DNA of 49,201 nucleotides from Phycisphaera mikurensis NBRC 102666. Its GTDB lineage: Bacteria > Planctomycetota > Phycisphaerae > Phycisphaerales > SM1A02. The stretch lies in the NCBI GenBank assembly GCA_945890745.1, contig CAMDCW010000002.1, positions 1 to 49,201 on the forward strand, read 5' to 3'. Both the position numbers and the translations under genes were made by a program. Under the pieces are notes generated by a model that was given only the letters and a program-made list of their open reading frames with translations, was not told where the DNA came from and made no database searches. Positions 1 through 7,997 of this stretch are shown piece after piece (within the stretch, counting starts at the first letter, position 1; each line of letters begins with the position of its first letter).

Positions 1-107
1 CACCTGTCCTGAAGATCCGGGAGTCTATCGCAGCGTGTGCGCAGACTCAACCAACATTGCTCGAACCGCCGCGCGCGGATTACGCGCCGTTACTGAACAC
101 GGCGTAG
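1..107 (+). CDS. possible 3' end of an upstream gene
   Basis: One plus-strand frame is open from the window edge and ends in a TAG at 105-107, ten bases before the truB start. It would encode about 34 residues, including LKIRESIAACAQTQ and PPRADYAPLL. I do not recognise the family. In many bacteria the gene before truB is rbfA, and a C-terminal tail would fit, but nothing in these residues proves it. A non-coding leader for truB is the alternative. Confidence 0.25.
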   Translation, partial: PVLKIRESIAACAQTQPTLLEPPRADYAPLLNTA

Positions 108-117
108 GCTCAAATGC

Positions 118-831
118 ATGTCCGACCTGCACGGCATCCTGGCCATTGACAAGCCCGTGGGCTTTTCAAGCATGAAAGCAGTGGCGATCGTCCGCCGACG
201 AGCGGGCGGCGTTCGCACGGGACATGCGGGGACGCTGGATCCGCTGGCAACCGGCGTATTGGTGCTGGCACTGGGCAAATGCACGAAGCAGATTGCCGGG
301 CTCATGGCCACGGAGAAGCGGTACCTGACCACCATTGACCTTTCGGCATTCACAGACACTGATGACCTTGAGGGCGTGCGCACGGAGGTTCCACTTGGCT
401 CGGCAGGCGCGGCAACCACGGCACCGACGCGTGCGCACATCGAAGCCGTGCTTGCGGCGCAGTTCACCGGCGATGTCTTACAACGTCCGCCCGTCTACAG
501 CGCGATGAAGGTTGGTGGTCGCCGCGCATACAAAATGGCGCGCAAGGGTCAAGCGCCAGAAATGCATCCACGACCAGTGACCATTCATTCGATCGCAGTC
601 ACGGACTATCAGTGGCCGCTTCTTTCGCTTGACATCCATTGTGCTAAGGGAACCTATGTGCGCAGCATTGCCCGCGAACTCGGCGGCGTGCTAAGCACTG
701 GTGGTCACTGCACCATGATTCGACGCACTGCAGTGGGCGCGTTCACCATCGACCAAGCCGTATCAATGGATGCGCTGCCAGAGGTGATTACCCAAGAGTG
801 GATGGATTCGCATCGAATAGCGACCTGCTAG
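118..831 (+). CDS. truB: tRNA pseudouridine(55) synthase TruB
   Basis: TruB isomerises U55 in the T-loop of nearly all tRNAs to pseudouridine. The N-terminus has the family opening GILAIDKPVGFSSM (residues 6-19). The catalytic motif GHAGTLDPLATGVL follows at about 35-48, with D41 as the expected catalytic aspartate. Further on are RPPVYSAMKVGGRRAYKMAR and the KGTYVRSIARELG block that contacts RNA. At 237 residues it is a compact TruB: the catalytic domain is complete and the C-terminal PUA-like part is short or absent. The ATG at 118 is chosen because the family motif begins directly behind it. The SulP gene follows after 30 bp on the same strand. Function and start are both well supported. 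Confidence 0.96.
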   Translation: MSDLHGILAIDKPVGFSSMKAVAIVRRRAGGVRTGHAGTLDPLATGVLVLALGKCTKQIAGLMATEKRYLTTIDLSAFTDTDDLEGVRTEVPLGSAGAATTAPTRAHIEAVLAAQFTGDVLQRPPVYSAMKVGGRRAYKMARKGQAPEMHPRPVTIHSIAVTDYQWPLLSLDIHCAKGTYVRSIARELGGVLSTGGHCTMIRRTAVGAFTIDQAVSMDALPEVITQEWMDSHRIATC

Positions 832-861
832 AGTTCGAAGCGCCACACTGAGAGAATTACT

Positions 862-2358
862 ATGAATACGTCACAGGACATCAAGGCGTTCTTTTCCTAT
901 CCCCGACAAGACTTCGTTGCTGGAATAGTTGTATTTCTTGTTGCACTGCCGCTGTGCCTTGGCATTGCTATCGCCAGTGGGGTGTCGCCCCTCAGTGGAC
1001 TTGTGGCCGGGATTGTGGGCGGCATCGTTGTCCCACTGATCAGCCGCTCACCGCTCTCCGTGTCCGGTCCCGCTGCGGGCTTGATCTCCATCGTGCTGAT
1101 GGAGGTTGATCGCCTTGGAACAATTGAACGCTTCCTCACTGCCGTGATTCTGGCTGGCGCCATACAGTTTCTCTTTGGCGTGTTCCGCACAGGAAAGTAT
1201 GCATCACTGGTTCCATCCTCAGTGATCAAGGGGATGCTGGCTGCCATCGGAATCACCATTGTCATCAAGCAGGCACCAGTGGCACTGGGCGTCTCCGGCG
1301 GGCTGTCAGACATCAGTGCTGGCTTCGCCGTGGGGCCAACCATCATTACCGTCCTTTCGCTGATCATGCTGTATGGCTGGAAGCGCACGCCGCTTGCTAA
1401 ATTTGCGCTGCTGTCACCGGCACTCGTCCTCGTAGTCGTTTCGAGCGTATTGGCGATGATCTTCCGCAATGTCCCTTCGCTTGCACTCACGCCAAGCCAG
1501 TTTGTGGATGTTCCCCTCGGTGGATTCAAGGAACTCGCCAACGCCCTCCCGCGGCCGGACTTTGGCGCATTCATGGATAAGGACATTTGGATCCTGGCGG
1601 GAACGATCGCCATTGTGGCGAGCATCGAAACGCTGCTCTCATTGCAGGCGGTTGATCGACTCGATCCCCTGCAGCGTCAGAGCCCACCGAACCGTGAACT
1701 GTTAGCGCAAGGCATCGCCAACTCGCTTTCTGGATTCTTAGGCGGGCTACCAGTCACATCCGTGATCGTTCGCTCCGGTGCCAATATTTCTGCCGGCGGT
1801 CGCGAACGTCTTTCTGCACTCGTCCATGGATTGCTACTACTGATTGCGGTTGTGTTTGCAGGCACGGCGTTGAACTTGATACCACTCGCCTGCCTTGCAG
1901 CCGTATTGATACAGGTCGGTCTGAACCTTGCGAAGCCATCGCTGTTCCGCTCACAGGCAAAGTTAGGTGCCATGCAATTCCTGCCGTTTGCACTCACCAT
2001 TGCAGCAGTCTTGGGGCTTGATCTACTCAAGGGCGTGATCGTTGGAACGGTCATTGGGGTGCTCTTTGTCCTGCATCAGAATTGCAAGGGAGTAGTGAAG
2101 GTCACGACCGAAGAAGACGGGGTGGTGCGCATGCGATTCCGTCGAGATGGAACCTTTCTTTCCAAGCCCGGCATTCTGATGGCGCTCGAAAGCATCAAGG
2201 ACGACACCACTGTGGAGATTGTTGCCACTGGCGAGTTCCTTGACCAGGATGTGAAGGAAATGCTGGCAGGCTTCATTCACAGTGCGCGTACGCGGAACAT
2301 CAAGGTCCATCTGGTGGATGTTGATCTCCAGGGCGCGGCGGCTGGCGGAGGCCACTGA
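862..2358 (+). CDS. SulP-family anion permease (bicarbonate/sulfate type)
   Basis: This is an inner-membrane SulP/SLC26-type anion transporter of 498 residues. The N-terminal signature FVAGIVVFLVALPLCLGIAI is followed by GLVAGIVGGIVVPLISRSPLSVSGPAAGL, the conserved substrate-site region. The late core motif LGGLPVTSVIVRSGANISAG lies near residues 294-313. The last 80 or so residues (RRDGTFLSKPGILMALESI onward) look like a short STAS domain. The LPLCLGIAIASG/SGPAAGL subfamily is the one often proposed to carry bicarbonate with sodium, but substrate cannot be read from sequence alone. It is one of three SulP genes in this window and resembles the two at 34.8 and 36.4 kb, which sit with carbonic anhydrases. 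It starts 30 bp after truB and may be co-transcribed with it. Confidence 0.9.
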   Translation: MNTSQDIKAFFSYPRQDFVAGIVVFLVALPLCLGIAIASGVSPLSGLVAGIVGGIVVPLISRSPLSVSGPAAGLISIVLMEVDRLGTIERFLTAVILAGAIQFLFGVFRTGKYASLVPSSVIKGMLAAIGITIVIKQAPVALGVSGGLSDISAGFAVGPTIITVLSLIMLYGWKRTPLAKFALLSPALVLVVVSSVLAMIFRNVPSLALTPSQFVDVPLGGFKELANALPRPDFGAFMDKDIWILAGTIAIVASIETLLSLQAVDRLDPLQRQSPPNRELLAQGIANSLSGFLGGLPVTSVIVRSGANISAGGRERLSALVHGLLLLIAVVFAGTALNLIPLACLAAVLIQVGLNLAKPSLFRSQAKLGAMQFLPFALTIAAVLGLDLLKGVIVGTVIGVLFVLHQNCKGVVKVTTEEDGVVRMRFRRDGTFLSKPGILMALESIKDDTTVEIVATGEFLDQDVKEMLAGFIHSARTRNIKVHLVDVDLQGAAAGGGH

Positions 2359-2421
2359 GCAGGTTGTCACATCTGAATCAGTGTTGATACGACGCCATTG
2401 CTGGCGCAGATCGCACAGCGA

Positions 2422-3198
2422 TCACTTGACCACTCGCGCAGCCGCTCCCGCTGCTGCCATGGCCTGACGCCGTTCATTCAAATGGATGGCCAGCATTAAG
2501 ATCAACATGCCGGCAATGAGTTCCGAGTCTGCAATGTTGAAGACCCACGGGAACCATTCGTTACTTCCACCTGGCCAGTGCAAACCCCACGGAAGTTCGC
2601 GGTGTGGAAAGAGATGCAGGAAGTCACGGACTGCACCCACCGCAACGCGGTCGTACATATTGCCGACCCCGCCTGCGAGGACCAACGCCAAGCCGATGTG
2701 ACTCAGGTGACTGCGCGAACTGGTGTGCTTACCGAACACCCAAAGTGCAGTGCAAACAGCCAGCACTGTGAATGCAATGAAGAGCGGTCCACGCCCTTGG
2801 CCGATTCCGAAGACTGCACCGTGGTTGAGGACGAGATGGAAGTCAAGAAGATCAGGAGCGATGGCAGTGACGCCCGGGTGCCACGGCAATGAGTAGCCAG
2901 GGTTGCCAGAAACTTGCTCATAGACAAGCACCACTGGCTGTGGAGCGACGGTGCGGAAAGCCCAGTCTTTGCTCCAGAGATCCAACGACACTGCAGCCAT
3001 GAACACCAGGAAGAGCACACACCACGCGGCGGGCGAGCGCCAGGCGGGAATTGCGTTGAATGCAGCGGGGGCGGTAGGAGCGACCAGCGCAGATGGAGCA
3101 GTGGGCTCAGCGGGTGCAGAAACTACGAGCGCCTCAGACCCTGCAGAGGCTGCAGAATCGGTCGTCGATGCAGGAGTGTCCGAGTCTGCGGAAGTCAT
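2422..3198 (-). CDS. lspA: lipoprotein signal peptidase (signal peptidase II)
   Basis: LspA is the inner-membrane aspartyl protease that removes signal peptides from prolipoproteins. The core motifs are present: LNHGAVFGI (about 124-132), GGVGNMYDRV (176-185), VRDFLHLF and FNIADSELI (220-228). D192 and D224 are the expected catalytic pair. Two features are odd. The first 55 residues are an Ala/Pro/Ser/Thr-rich cytoplasmic extension, and there is an extra loop (PHRELPWGLHWPGGSNEW) between the two catalytic aspartates, making them 32 residues apart, whereas I recall about 19 in Pseudomonas LspA. The gene lies 20 bp behind the DksA-like gene on the same strand, so the two are probably one operon. 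Lipoproteins that would need it occur in this window (MltA, SCO). Confidence 0.93.
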   Translation of the reverse strand: MTSADSDTPASTTDSAASAGSEALVVSAPAEPTAPSALVAPTAPAAFNAIPAWRSPAAWCVLFLVFMAAVSLDLWSKDWAFRTVAPQPVVLVYEQVSGNPGYSLPWHPGVTAIAPDLLDFHLVLNHGAVFGIGQGRGPLFIAFTVLAVCTALWVFGKHTSSRSHLSHIGLALVLAGGVGNMYDRVAVGAVRDFLHLFPHRELPWGLHWPGGSNEWFPWVFNIADSELIAGMLILMLAIHLNERRQAMAAAGAAARVVK

Positions 3199-3218
3199 TG
3201 ACGGCGGCCAACGTTCGT

Positions 3219-4319
3219 TTAGCGGCCGCCCATTTTTTCAATGTGACGGGCAGACTCAATCGTGTACTTCGCCCACGGCTTTGCGTCGAGACGAGTCTTT
3301 GGAATTGGCTTGCCGGTGAGCTGGCACACGCCGTAGGTCTTGCCAACCACGCGATCGAGGGCTTCATCGATTTCCCGCAGAAGTTCGCGTTCGGTTTCAG
3401 CCATGCCAATGGCAAGGTCCTGATCGAACGTGTCGGTGCCGATGTCCGCCATGTGAATAGGCATGTTGGACAAATTGCCGCCGGAACTGCGGAGTGCGTC
3501 TTCTTCAAGACCAGTCACGCGGTCGATGAGCTCGGAGCGTGCCTCAAGGAGGATGGCTTTGTACTCATTCAGTTCTTTGGTGGTGAGTCGCGTCTTGATG
3601 GCAGCGATCTGCGCATCAGTCGGACCTTCATCACGAGCCTTCTCAACGACAGCCTTGACCGTCTTCTTCTTGCTCGTGGGCACCTTGCCAACGATGACAC
3701 GCACGCGGCGACCGTTGACCATCACGTAGCCGTTTGCATCGGGCTTCATGTGTGCTGCAACTTGCGCGACACTCTTGATGGTGTTGAAATCGATCTTGCG
3801 GCCCTTGTTGGCAGCGCGCTCGACAGCGATTTGCTGCTGGCGCATCGCTTCAAGTGCTTCCTTGCGTGGGTCGCGGATTGATGGCGGAGGAGCACCCTTG
3901 CCTGGCTTCTTCTTTGGAGGGGCTGCCTCGTTGGAAGCGCGCCACACTTGCTTGGGCGCAACAGCGGGGATGACTTCCTTTGGACCAGAGTTAATGATCT
4001 TGGGCATCACCAACGGCGCAGCTTTGACTTCCACCTTGGCGACCGACTTGGCGGGAGCCTTGACTGGGGCTTTGACTGGAGCCTTGACCGGAGTCTTGGC
4101 TGGCGCCTTCACCGGGGCCTTGACTGGGGCTTTGACTGGGGCCTTGACGGGCGCCTTGACAGGGGTCTTCACGGCGGATTTAGCGGGGGTCTTGGAGGCT
4201 GATTTCACGGGAGGCTTTGGTGCCGATTTTGAGGCGGGTTTGCCCGCAGGCTTGGCAGCAGATTTGGCCGCCGGCTTGGATGGCTTCTTCACATCAGCCT
4301 TCTTATTGGATTTCGCCAT
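3219..4319 (-). CDS. DksA/TraR-like regulator with histone H1-like lysine/proline tail
   Basis: The C-terminal part (about residues 245-366) is a DksA/TraR-type domain: a coiled coil, the ADIGTDTFDQDLAI block, then the degenerate zinc finger GVCQLTGKPIPKTRLDAKPW. DksA-family proteins act in the secondary channel of RNA polymerase. Only one of the four zinc cysteines remains (C332); the others are T335, T353 and S356, so zinc binding is probably lost. The N-terminal 100 residues are a Lys/Pro/Ala-rich tail containing ten tandem tetrapeptides of the KAPV type (residues 51-90), like bacterial histone H1-type tails that bind DNA. A middle segment (about 180-215) is a basic domain I do not recognise. 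The gene lies just upstream of lspA. Family assignment is good; the role of the tail is inferred. Confidence 0.85.
   Translation of the reverse strand: MAKSNKKADVKKPSKPAAKSAAKPAGKPASKSAPKPPVKSASKTPAKSAVKTPVKAPVKAPVKAPVKAPVKAPAKTPVKAPVKAPVKAPAKSVAKVEVKAAPLVMPKIINSGPKEVIPAVAPKQVWRASNEAAPPKKKPGKGAPPPSIRDPRKEALEAMRQQQIAVERAANKGRKIDFNTIKSVAQVAAHMKPDANGYVMVNGRRVRVIVGKVPTSKKKTVKAVVEKARDEGPTDAQIAAIKTRLTTKELNEYKAILLEARSELIDRVTGLEEDALRSSGGNLSNMPIHMADIGTDTFDQDLAIGMAETERELLREIDEALDRVVGKTYGVCQLTGKPIPKTRLDAKPWAKYTIESARHIEKMGGR
4050..4169 (-). repeat. 12-bp coding tandem repeat (ten KAPV/KTPV/KAPA units)
   Basis: Ten consecutive in-frame 12-base units encode KTPV, KAPV or KAPA in the N-terminal tail of the DksA-like protein. 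On the plus strand the unit reads approximately GGGGCCTTGACT. The units differ at synonymous positions. Such an array could change length by slippage in steps of four residues without breaking the frame. Confidence 0.9.
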
Positions 4320-4460
4320 GGAAAGAGCACCCTCGTCAAAGCAGGAAACGCCGACGAACGAGCGACCAGTGTCGCTGAAGAACTGATAATTCTAGCAGAA
4401 TTCGTGCGAAGCGTCAAAACCGACCGCGCGTTACCGATCGGAGACAGGCAGCAGATCGAT

Positions 4461-5420
4461 TCACTTCACACTGCCGATGGCGCGGAACTTTTCGAACCGC
4501 TTTCGCACCAATGTTGCAGGGTCAAGACGCTGCAACTCGCGCACCCAATCGACCACGTAGTGCTGAATGCGCTCCGCCATCTCCTTGGGATGACGATGCG
4601 CTCCACCGAGCGGCTCTTCGATGACGTCGTCCACGAGGCCATTCTTCAGATTGTGGATAGCCGTCAGCGCGAGTGCATTCGCCGCCAAATTGTTGGTGCG
4701 CTCGTTGGCTTCCTTCCACAGAATCGCGGCGCAACCCTCCGGACTGATGACGCTGTACCAACTGTTCTGCAGCATCGCCACGCGGTCGCCAATGGCGATG
4801 CCCAGCGCACCGCCGGAGCCACCTTCGCCGATCACGATGCACACCACCGGCACGCGCAATCGACTCATTTCACGGAGATTGACCGCAATGCTCTCCGCTT
4901 GCCCGCGCTGTTCCGCGCCGATGCCGGGATAGGCGCCGGGGGTATCAACGAACGTCACGATCGGTAGCTTGAATTTCTCGGCAAGCTTCATCTTGAGAAG
5001 CGCCTTGCGGTACCCCTCGGGATGCGCGCAGCCGAAGTGGCAGCGCAATCGCTCCTTGGTGTCGCGCCCCTTTTGGTGACCCACCACCAGGCACTTGATG
5101 CTGCCGATACGTCCAAAGCCCGTCACGATCGCCGGATCATCTCCGTGGCGACGGTCGCCGTGCAATTCACACCAATCGCGACAGATCATCTGGATGTAAT
5201 CAAGGGTCTGCGGGCGCTGCGGATGGCGCGCCACGCGGACGGTCTGCCACGGCGTCAGGTTGCCGTAGGTCTTACTCAGCAAACTGTTGCGCGTGTGCTG
5301 AAGCGTTTCAATCTCTTCACGGATCGTGTCAGCATCGGGCCGAGCCTCAAGCGCCTCAATCTGGCGTTGAATCTCCGCGATCGGCTGCTCGAAATCAAGG
5401 GTCTGGACGGCAGAAGACAT
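4461..5420 (-). CDS. accA: acetyl-CoA carboxylase carboxyltransferase subunit alpha
   Basis: AccA, with AccD, transfers the carboxyl group from biotin-BCCP to acetyl-CoA, the first step of fatty acid synthesis. The protein has the N-terminal helix typical of AccA (FEQPIAEIQRQIEALEAR) and the family segment HGDRRHGDDPAIVTGFGRI. The crotonase-fold active site is visible as VTFVDTPGAYPGIGAE (about 155-170), GEGGSGGALGIAIGD and SVISPEGCAAILWKE. An in-frame upstream ATG at 5465 would add 15 residues. I prefer 5420 because the protein then opens as MSSAVQTLDFEQP, as AccA usually does, and it keeps a 43-bp divergent spacer to proC. The 319 residues are normal for the family. Confidence 0.96.
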   Translation of the reverse strand: MSSAVQTLDFEQPIAEIQRQIEALEARPDADTIREEIETLQHTRNSLLSKTYGNLTPWQTVRVARHPQRPQTLDYIQMICRDWCELHGDRRHGDDPAIVTGFGRIGSIKCLVVGHQKGRDTKERLRCHFGCAHPEGYRKALLKMKLAEKFKLPIVTFVDTPGAYPGIGAEQRGQAESIAVNLREMSRLRVPVVCIVIGEGGSGGALGIAIGDRVAMLQNSWYSVISPEGCAAILWKEANERTNNLAANALALTAIHNLKNGLVDDVIEEPLGGAHRHPKEMAERIQHYVVDWVRELQRLDPATLVRKRFEKFRAIGSVK

Positions 5421-5463
5421 GCGGAGATCGTAGCGGATCGTGGGCGCCGATAGGCTTTGTGCC

Positions 5464-6297
5464 ATGAGTGAAGATCACGGCGGCTCGGCCAACATCGCTT
5501 TCGTAGGTTGTGGCAACCTCGGCATGGCGATCCTTTCGCGCGCGATCCGCAGCGAAGTGATCGACCCAGCGACCACCGTTGTCATCGAACGTGATGCCGG
5601 ACGCCGAGCGGAAGCGAGCGGGCTGGGCGCGCGCGCGACGGATGACGCGGCTGCCGCGCGTGGAGCGCAATTGCTGGTACTCGCCGTGAAACCGCAGCAC
5701 TTTCTGGAAGCGGCGCAGGCGATCGGTGCGCTGAGTCATGCAACATGCGTGGTCAGCGTCATGGCGGGATGGTCGAGCGCGGCGATCCGCGCAACGCTGG
5801 TTGCTGGTGGTGATGTTGACCGTGGCCCACGCGTCGTTCGCGCCATGCCAAACATGGCAGCGCAGGTTGGTGTTTCCATGACAGCGATCGCGCGTGGAGC
5901 AGGCGCAACGGGCGATGACGTGGCCGATGCAGTGCGATTATTTTCAGCGATCGGCACCGCTGTCGAAATTCGCGAAGAGTTGATGGACGCGGCAGTGGCT
6001 GCTGTGGGCAGCGCGCCCGCGTACCTGTATTTACTGGCAGAAGCGCAGATTTCCGCAGCGGAAACCATGGGATTTGATGCAGCGACCGCGCGTGCGATGG
6101 CGATCCAATCCATTCTTGGTGCAGCGACGCTGCTCGCACACGATGGGCGCGATCCAGCGCAGTTGCGTGCGGCAGTTACCAGCGCGGGGGGCACCACTGC
6201 CGCCGCGATGCGCGTCTTTGAGCAAGGCGGATTCACCGCCATGGTTGCCGCTGCCATGGAAGCAGCACGCGCACGCAGTGTTGAGTTAGGGAAGTAA
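5464..6297 (+). CDS. proC: pyrroline-5-carboxylate reductase
   Basis: ProC reduces 1-pyrroline-5-carboxylate to L-proline with NAD(P)H. The Rossmann motif FVGCGNLGMAI is at about residues 13-23. It is followed by LLVLAVKPQHF, VVSVMAGWS and RVVRAMPNMAAQVGVSMTA, all characteristic of the family. The C-terminal dimer/active-site signature is LRAAVTSAGGTTAAAMRVFEQGGF. An upstream GTG at 5440 would add eight residues; the ATG at 5464 is better because the nucleotide-binding strand then starts at the usual distance. The protein is 277 residues, standard length. It is divergent from accA. Confidence 0.95.
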   Translation: MSEDHGGSANIAFVGCGNLGMAILSRAIRSEVIDPATTVVIERDAGRRAEASGLGARATDDAAAARGAQLLVLAVKPQHFLEAAQAIGALSHATCVVSVMAGWSSAAIRATLVAGGDVDRGPRVVRAMPNMAAQVGVSMTAIARGAGATGDDVADAVRLFSAIGTAVEIREELMDAAVAAVGSAPAYLYLLAEAQISAAETMGFDAATARAMAIQSILGAATLLAHDGRDPAQLRAAVTSAGGTTAAAMRVFEQGGFTAMVAAAMEAARARSVELGK

Positions 6298-6320
6298 GGG
6301 AACAGCAACCAGCGCGCGCG

Positions 6321-6911
6321 TCACGAACGAATGTGAATAGCGAAGCCGGAAGCGGCGTATTCAAGGGGACGCGATTTCCGCATGGCATTGCGCACGGAGC
6401 GCAAGCCGGAGGCAGTCATCGGGTGCTTCTGCAACTCCAAGAGCAGCGTGGTTTCAAAGAGCGTGGATTCAGTCCAATCGACTTCTTCGCGGAAACCGGA
6501 GACTGCTACGGCGCCAGAGGTTCGTAAGAACTTTCGAATGCGCGCCGGTGGCATGGCAATGGTGCGGCAGCCGCCGAAATGGATCACTTTCCCCTTACAT
6601 TTCCCGGCCAAAATCTCTTCGAGGCGGTCGATGTGCATCTTCTCATCGGGGCGGCGCATGTCACCTGGCAGCAGTAATCCACGTCGAGAATGCATGGCCA
6701 GCCAGAGAATCTCGAAGCCGGTGTGTCGCTCTTGGAACCACTTGCGCAAGTAATGCTCCAGCTCGGCGCGCGTGGCAACATCGCGATGGATGTACGCCAC
6801 GTGGTAGTCCGAGGAACGAAGCAGTTCCAGCGCCGGCCGAACGCTCACGGTGGAGCGCAGGCCGAACCATTCGGACTCCAGGCAGAAGACACCTTTGCGA
6901 TAGACAAGCAC
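6321..6911 (-). CDS. uncharacterised protein with possible caspase-like (CHAT/DUF6642-like) fold
   Basis: This 196-residue cytoplasmic protein starts with GTG. It opens with VYRKGVFCLESEW, a pattern I associate with the DUF6642 family, though I could not check this. Two spaced motifs recall the His/Cys dyad of CHAT and caspase-fold proteases: a hydrophobic strand ending in LAMHSRRG (H74) and a second ending in IHFGGCRT (C115). The usual His-Gly is His-Ser here. It may therefore be a small peptidase or an inactive relative. It lies 21 bp behind the ABC permease gene on the same strand, so it could belong to that operon. The gene is likely real; its function is not established. Confidence 0.65.
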   Translation of the reverse strand: MLVYRKGVFCLESEWFGLRSTVSVRPALELLRSSDYHVAYIHRDVATRAELEHYLRKWFQERHTGFEILWLAMHSRRGLLLPGDMRRPDEKMHIDRLEEILAGKCKGKVIHFGGCRTIAMPPARIRKFLRTSGAVAVSGFREEVDWTESTLFETTLLLELQKHPMTASGLRSVRNAMRKSRPLEYAASGFAIHIRS

Positions 6912-6932
6912 AAAGGGAATCGTAACGCGCGA

Positions 6933-7997
6933 TCAGAAGTCGCGACGGCGGAACAGCCAGACGCAACCACCGAGCATCACGGCTTCAAACATCAAGCTGG
7001 TGCCGATGGTCCAAAGCGCGCCCTTGCGGGACTCTGCGTCGTCGTAGGTGGCTTGCTCAAACTCTTTGCGTTTCACGCGGCTGCTACCAAAGAAGCGCAT
7101 CTCATCGTCATCTTTCGCGGGGGGTCGAAAGTTTGATTGCTTGACCAGTGTGCGCGAAAGCCACTCGGTGGTTTCGTTGGTCTTGGGCAACACGGTGACG
7201 ATTGCATAGGCAGGCCAGTAGCCGGAATTCCAGCGGCCGGCAGAGATGGTCTCACTTACAAGTTCGGCACGAAGCTTGTCCACATCGGCGTCGGCATTCT
7301 TTTCAAGACGCGAGGCGATGGTGCGTTCAATAGCGGTCACTTCCATGCTGGAAGCGAGCCGCCCGTAATTGAGAAATTGCTCTGCTTTTTGGGCACCAAA
7401 GAGGGCCAGCCAGAAGACCAGCGTGAGTAGAAGGCTGGCCACGGTACTGCGCGTCAGCACGCCCATCAGGGCGCAGAAGCAGTACAGGTAACTGAAGAAC
7501 ACCACCACCACTGGGATAGCCAAGAACAGCCCCGGCTCCCACGCGCCGCCACGGATACCGATCACCAGAAAGCTAGCGATCACAAAGACTGCTGCTTGGA
7601 ATCCGGCGAAGAACAAGCCTGTCACCCAACGCGTCAAGAAGAGCCGCGAACGAGTGATCGGCTTGGACAGCATCATGTCGATCGAACCGTTGGCGATGAG
7701 CTCTGGCACGATGCTGGCGGTAGAGATCAACGCAAGAATGGCGGCGAGCCAGGTCAGCCAAATGTTGATTCCCAAGTTCTGGAAGATCAACTTGTAGAAA
7801 AGGTCGCGCGGGAAGAACAGCGTGTTGACAAACTTGCTGTTGAAGTGAAAGCCAAGCGCGGAGACACCGGTGTCATCAATGCCAAGTGCGCCAACAATGG
7901 CAACCACCAGCGCGCTGATGACCATGGCAAGCCAAAAGAGTTTGCGCGAGTTGAGGTCGCGGTACGCGTCGAGGAAGATCGCCAAAGTCTGCGTCAT
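6933..7997 (-). CDS. ABC-2-type transporter permease (NosY-like)
   Basis: This is an integral membrane subunit of 354 residues. It has an N-terminal helix (LFWLAMVISALVVAIVGALG), a large non-cytoplasmic segment, and a cluster of about five helices in the middle including IWLTWLAAILALISTASIVPELIANGSIDMMLSKPITRSRLFL. That helix-loop with 'GSIDMMLSKPI(T)R' is typical of ABC-2/NosY permeases. A second soluble region with charged residues and a last helix (MFEAVMLGGCVWLF) follow. Its ATG overlaps the stop of the upstream ATPase gene (ATGA at 7994-7997), so the pair is translationally coupled. The cargo is unknown; drug, lipid or enzyme-maturation export are all possible. Confidence 0.85.
   Translation of the reverse strand: MTQTLAIFLDAYRDLNSRKLFWLAMVISALVVAIVGALGIDDTGVSALGFHFNSKFVNTLFFPRDLFYKLIFQNLGINIWLTWLAAILALISTASIVPELIANGSIDMMLSKPITRSRLFLTRWVTGLFFAGFQAAVFVIASFLVIGIRGGAWEPGLFLAIPVVVVFFSYLYCFCALMGVLTRSTVASLLLTLVFWLALFGAQKAEQFLNYGRLASSMEVTAIERTIASRLEKNADADVDKLRAELVSETISAGRWNSGYWPAYAIVTVLPKTNETTEWLSRTLVKQSNFRPPAKDDDEMRFFGSSRVKRKEFEQATYDDAESRKGALWTIGTSLMFEAVMLGGCVWLFRRRDF

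Noticed and set aside
3748-4386. A plus-strand frame with repeated GALTGALTG
   Set aside because: It is only the reverse reading of the 12-bp repeat and the Lys-rich tail of the DksA-like gene.
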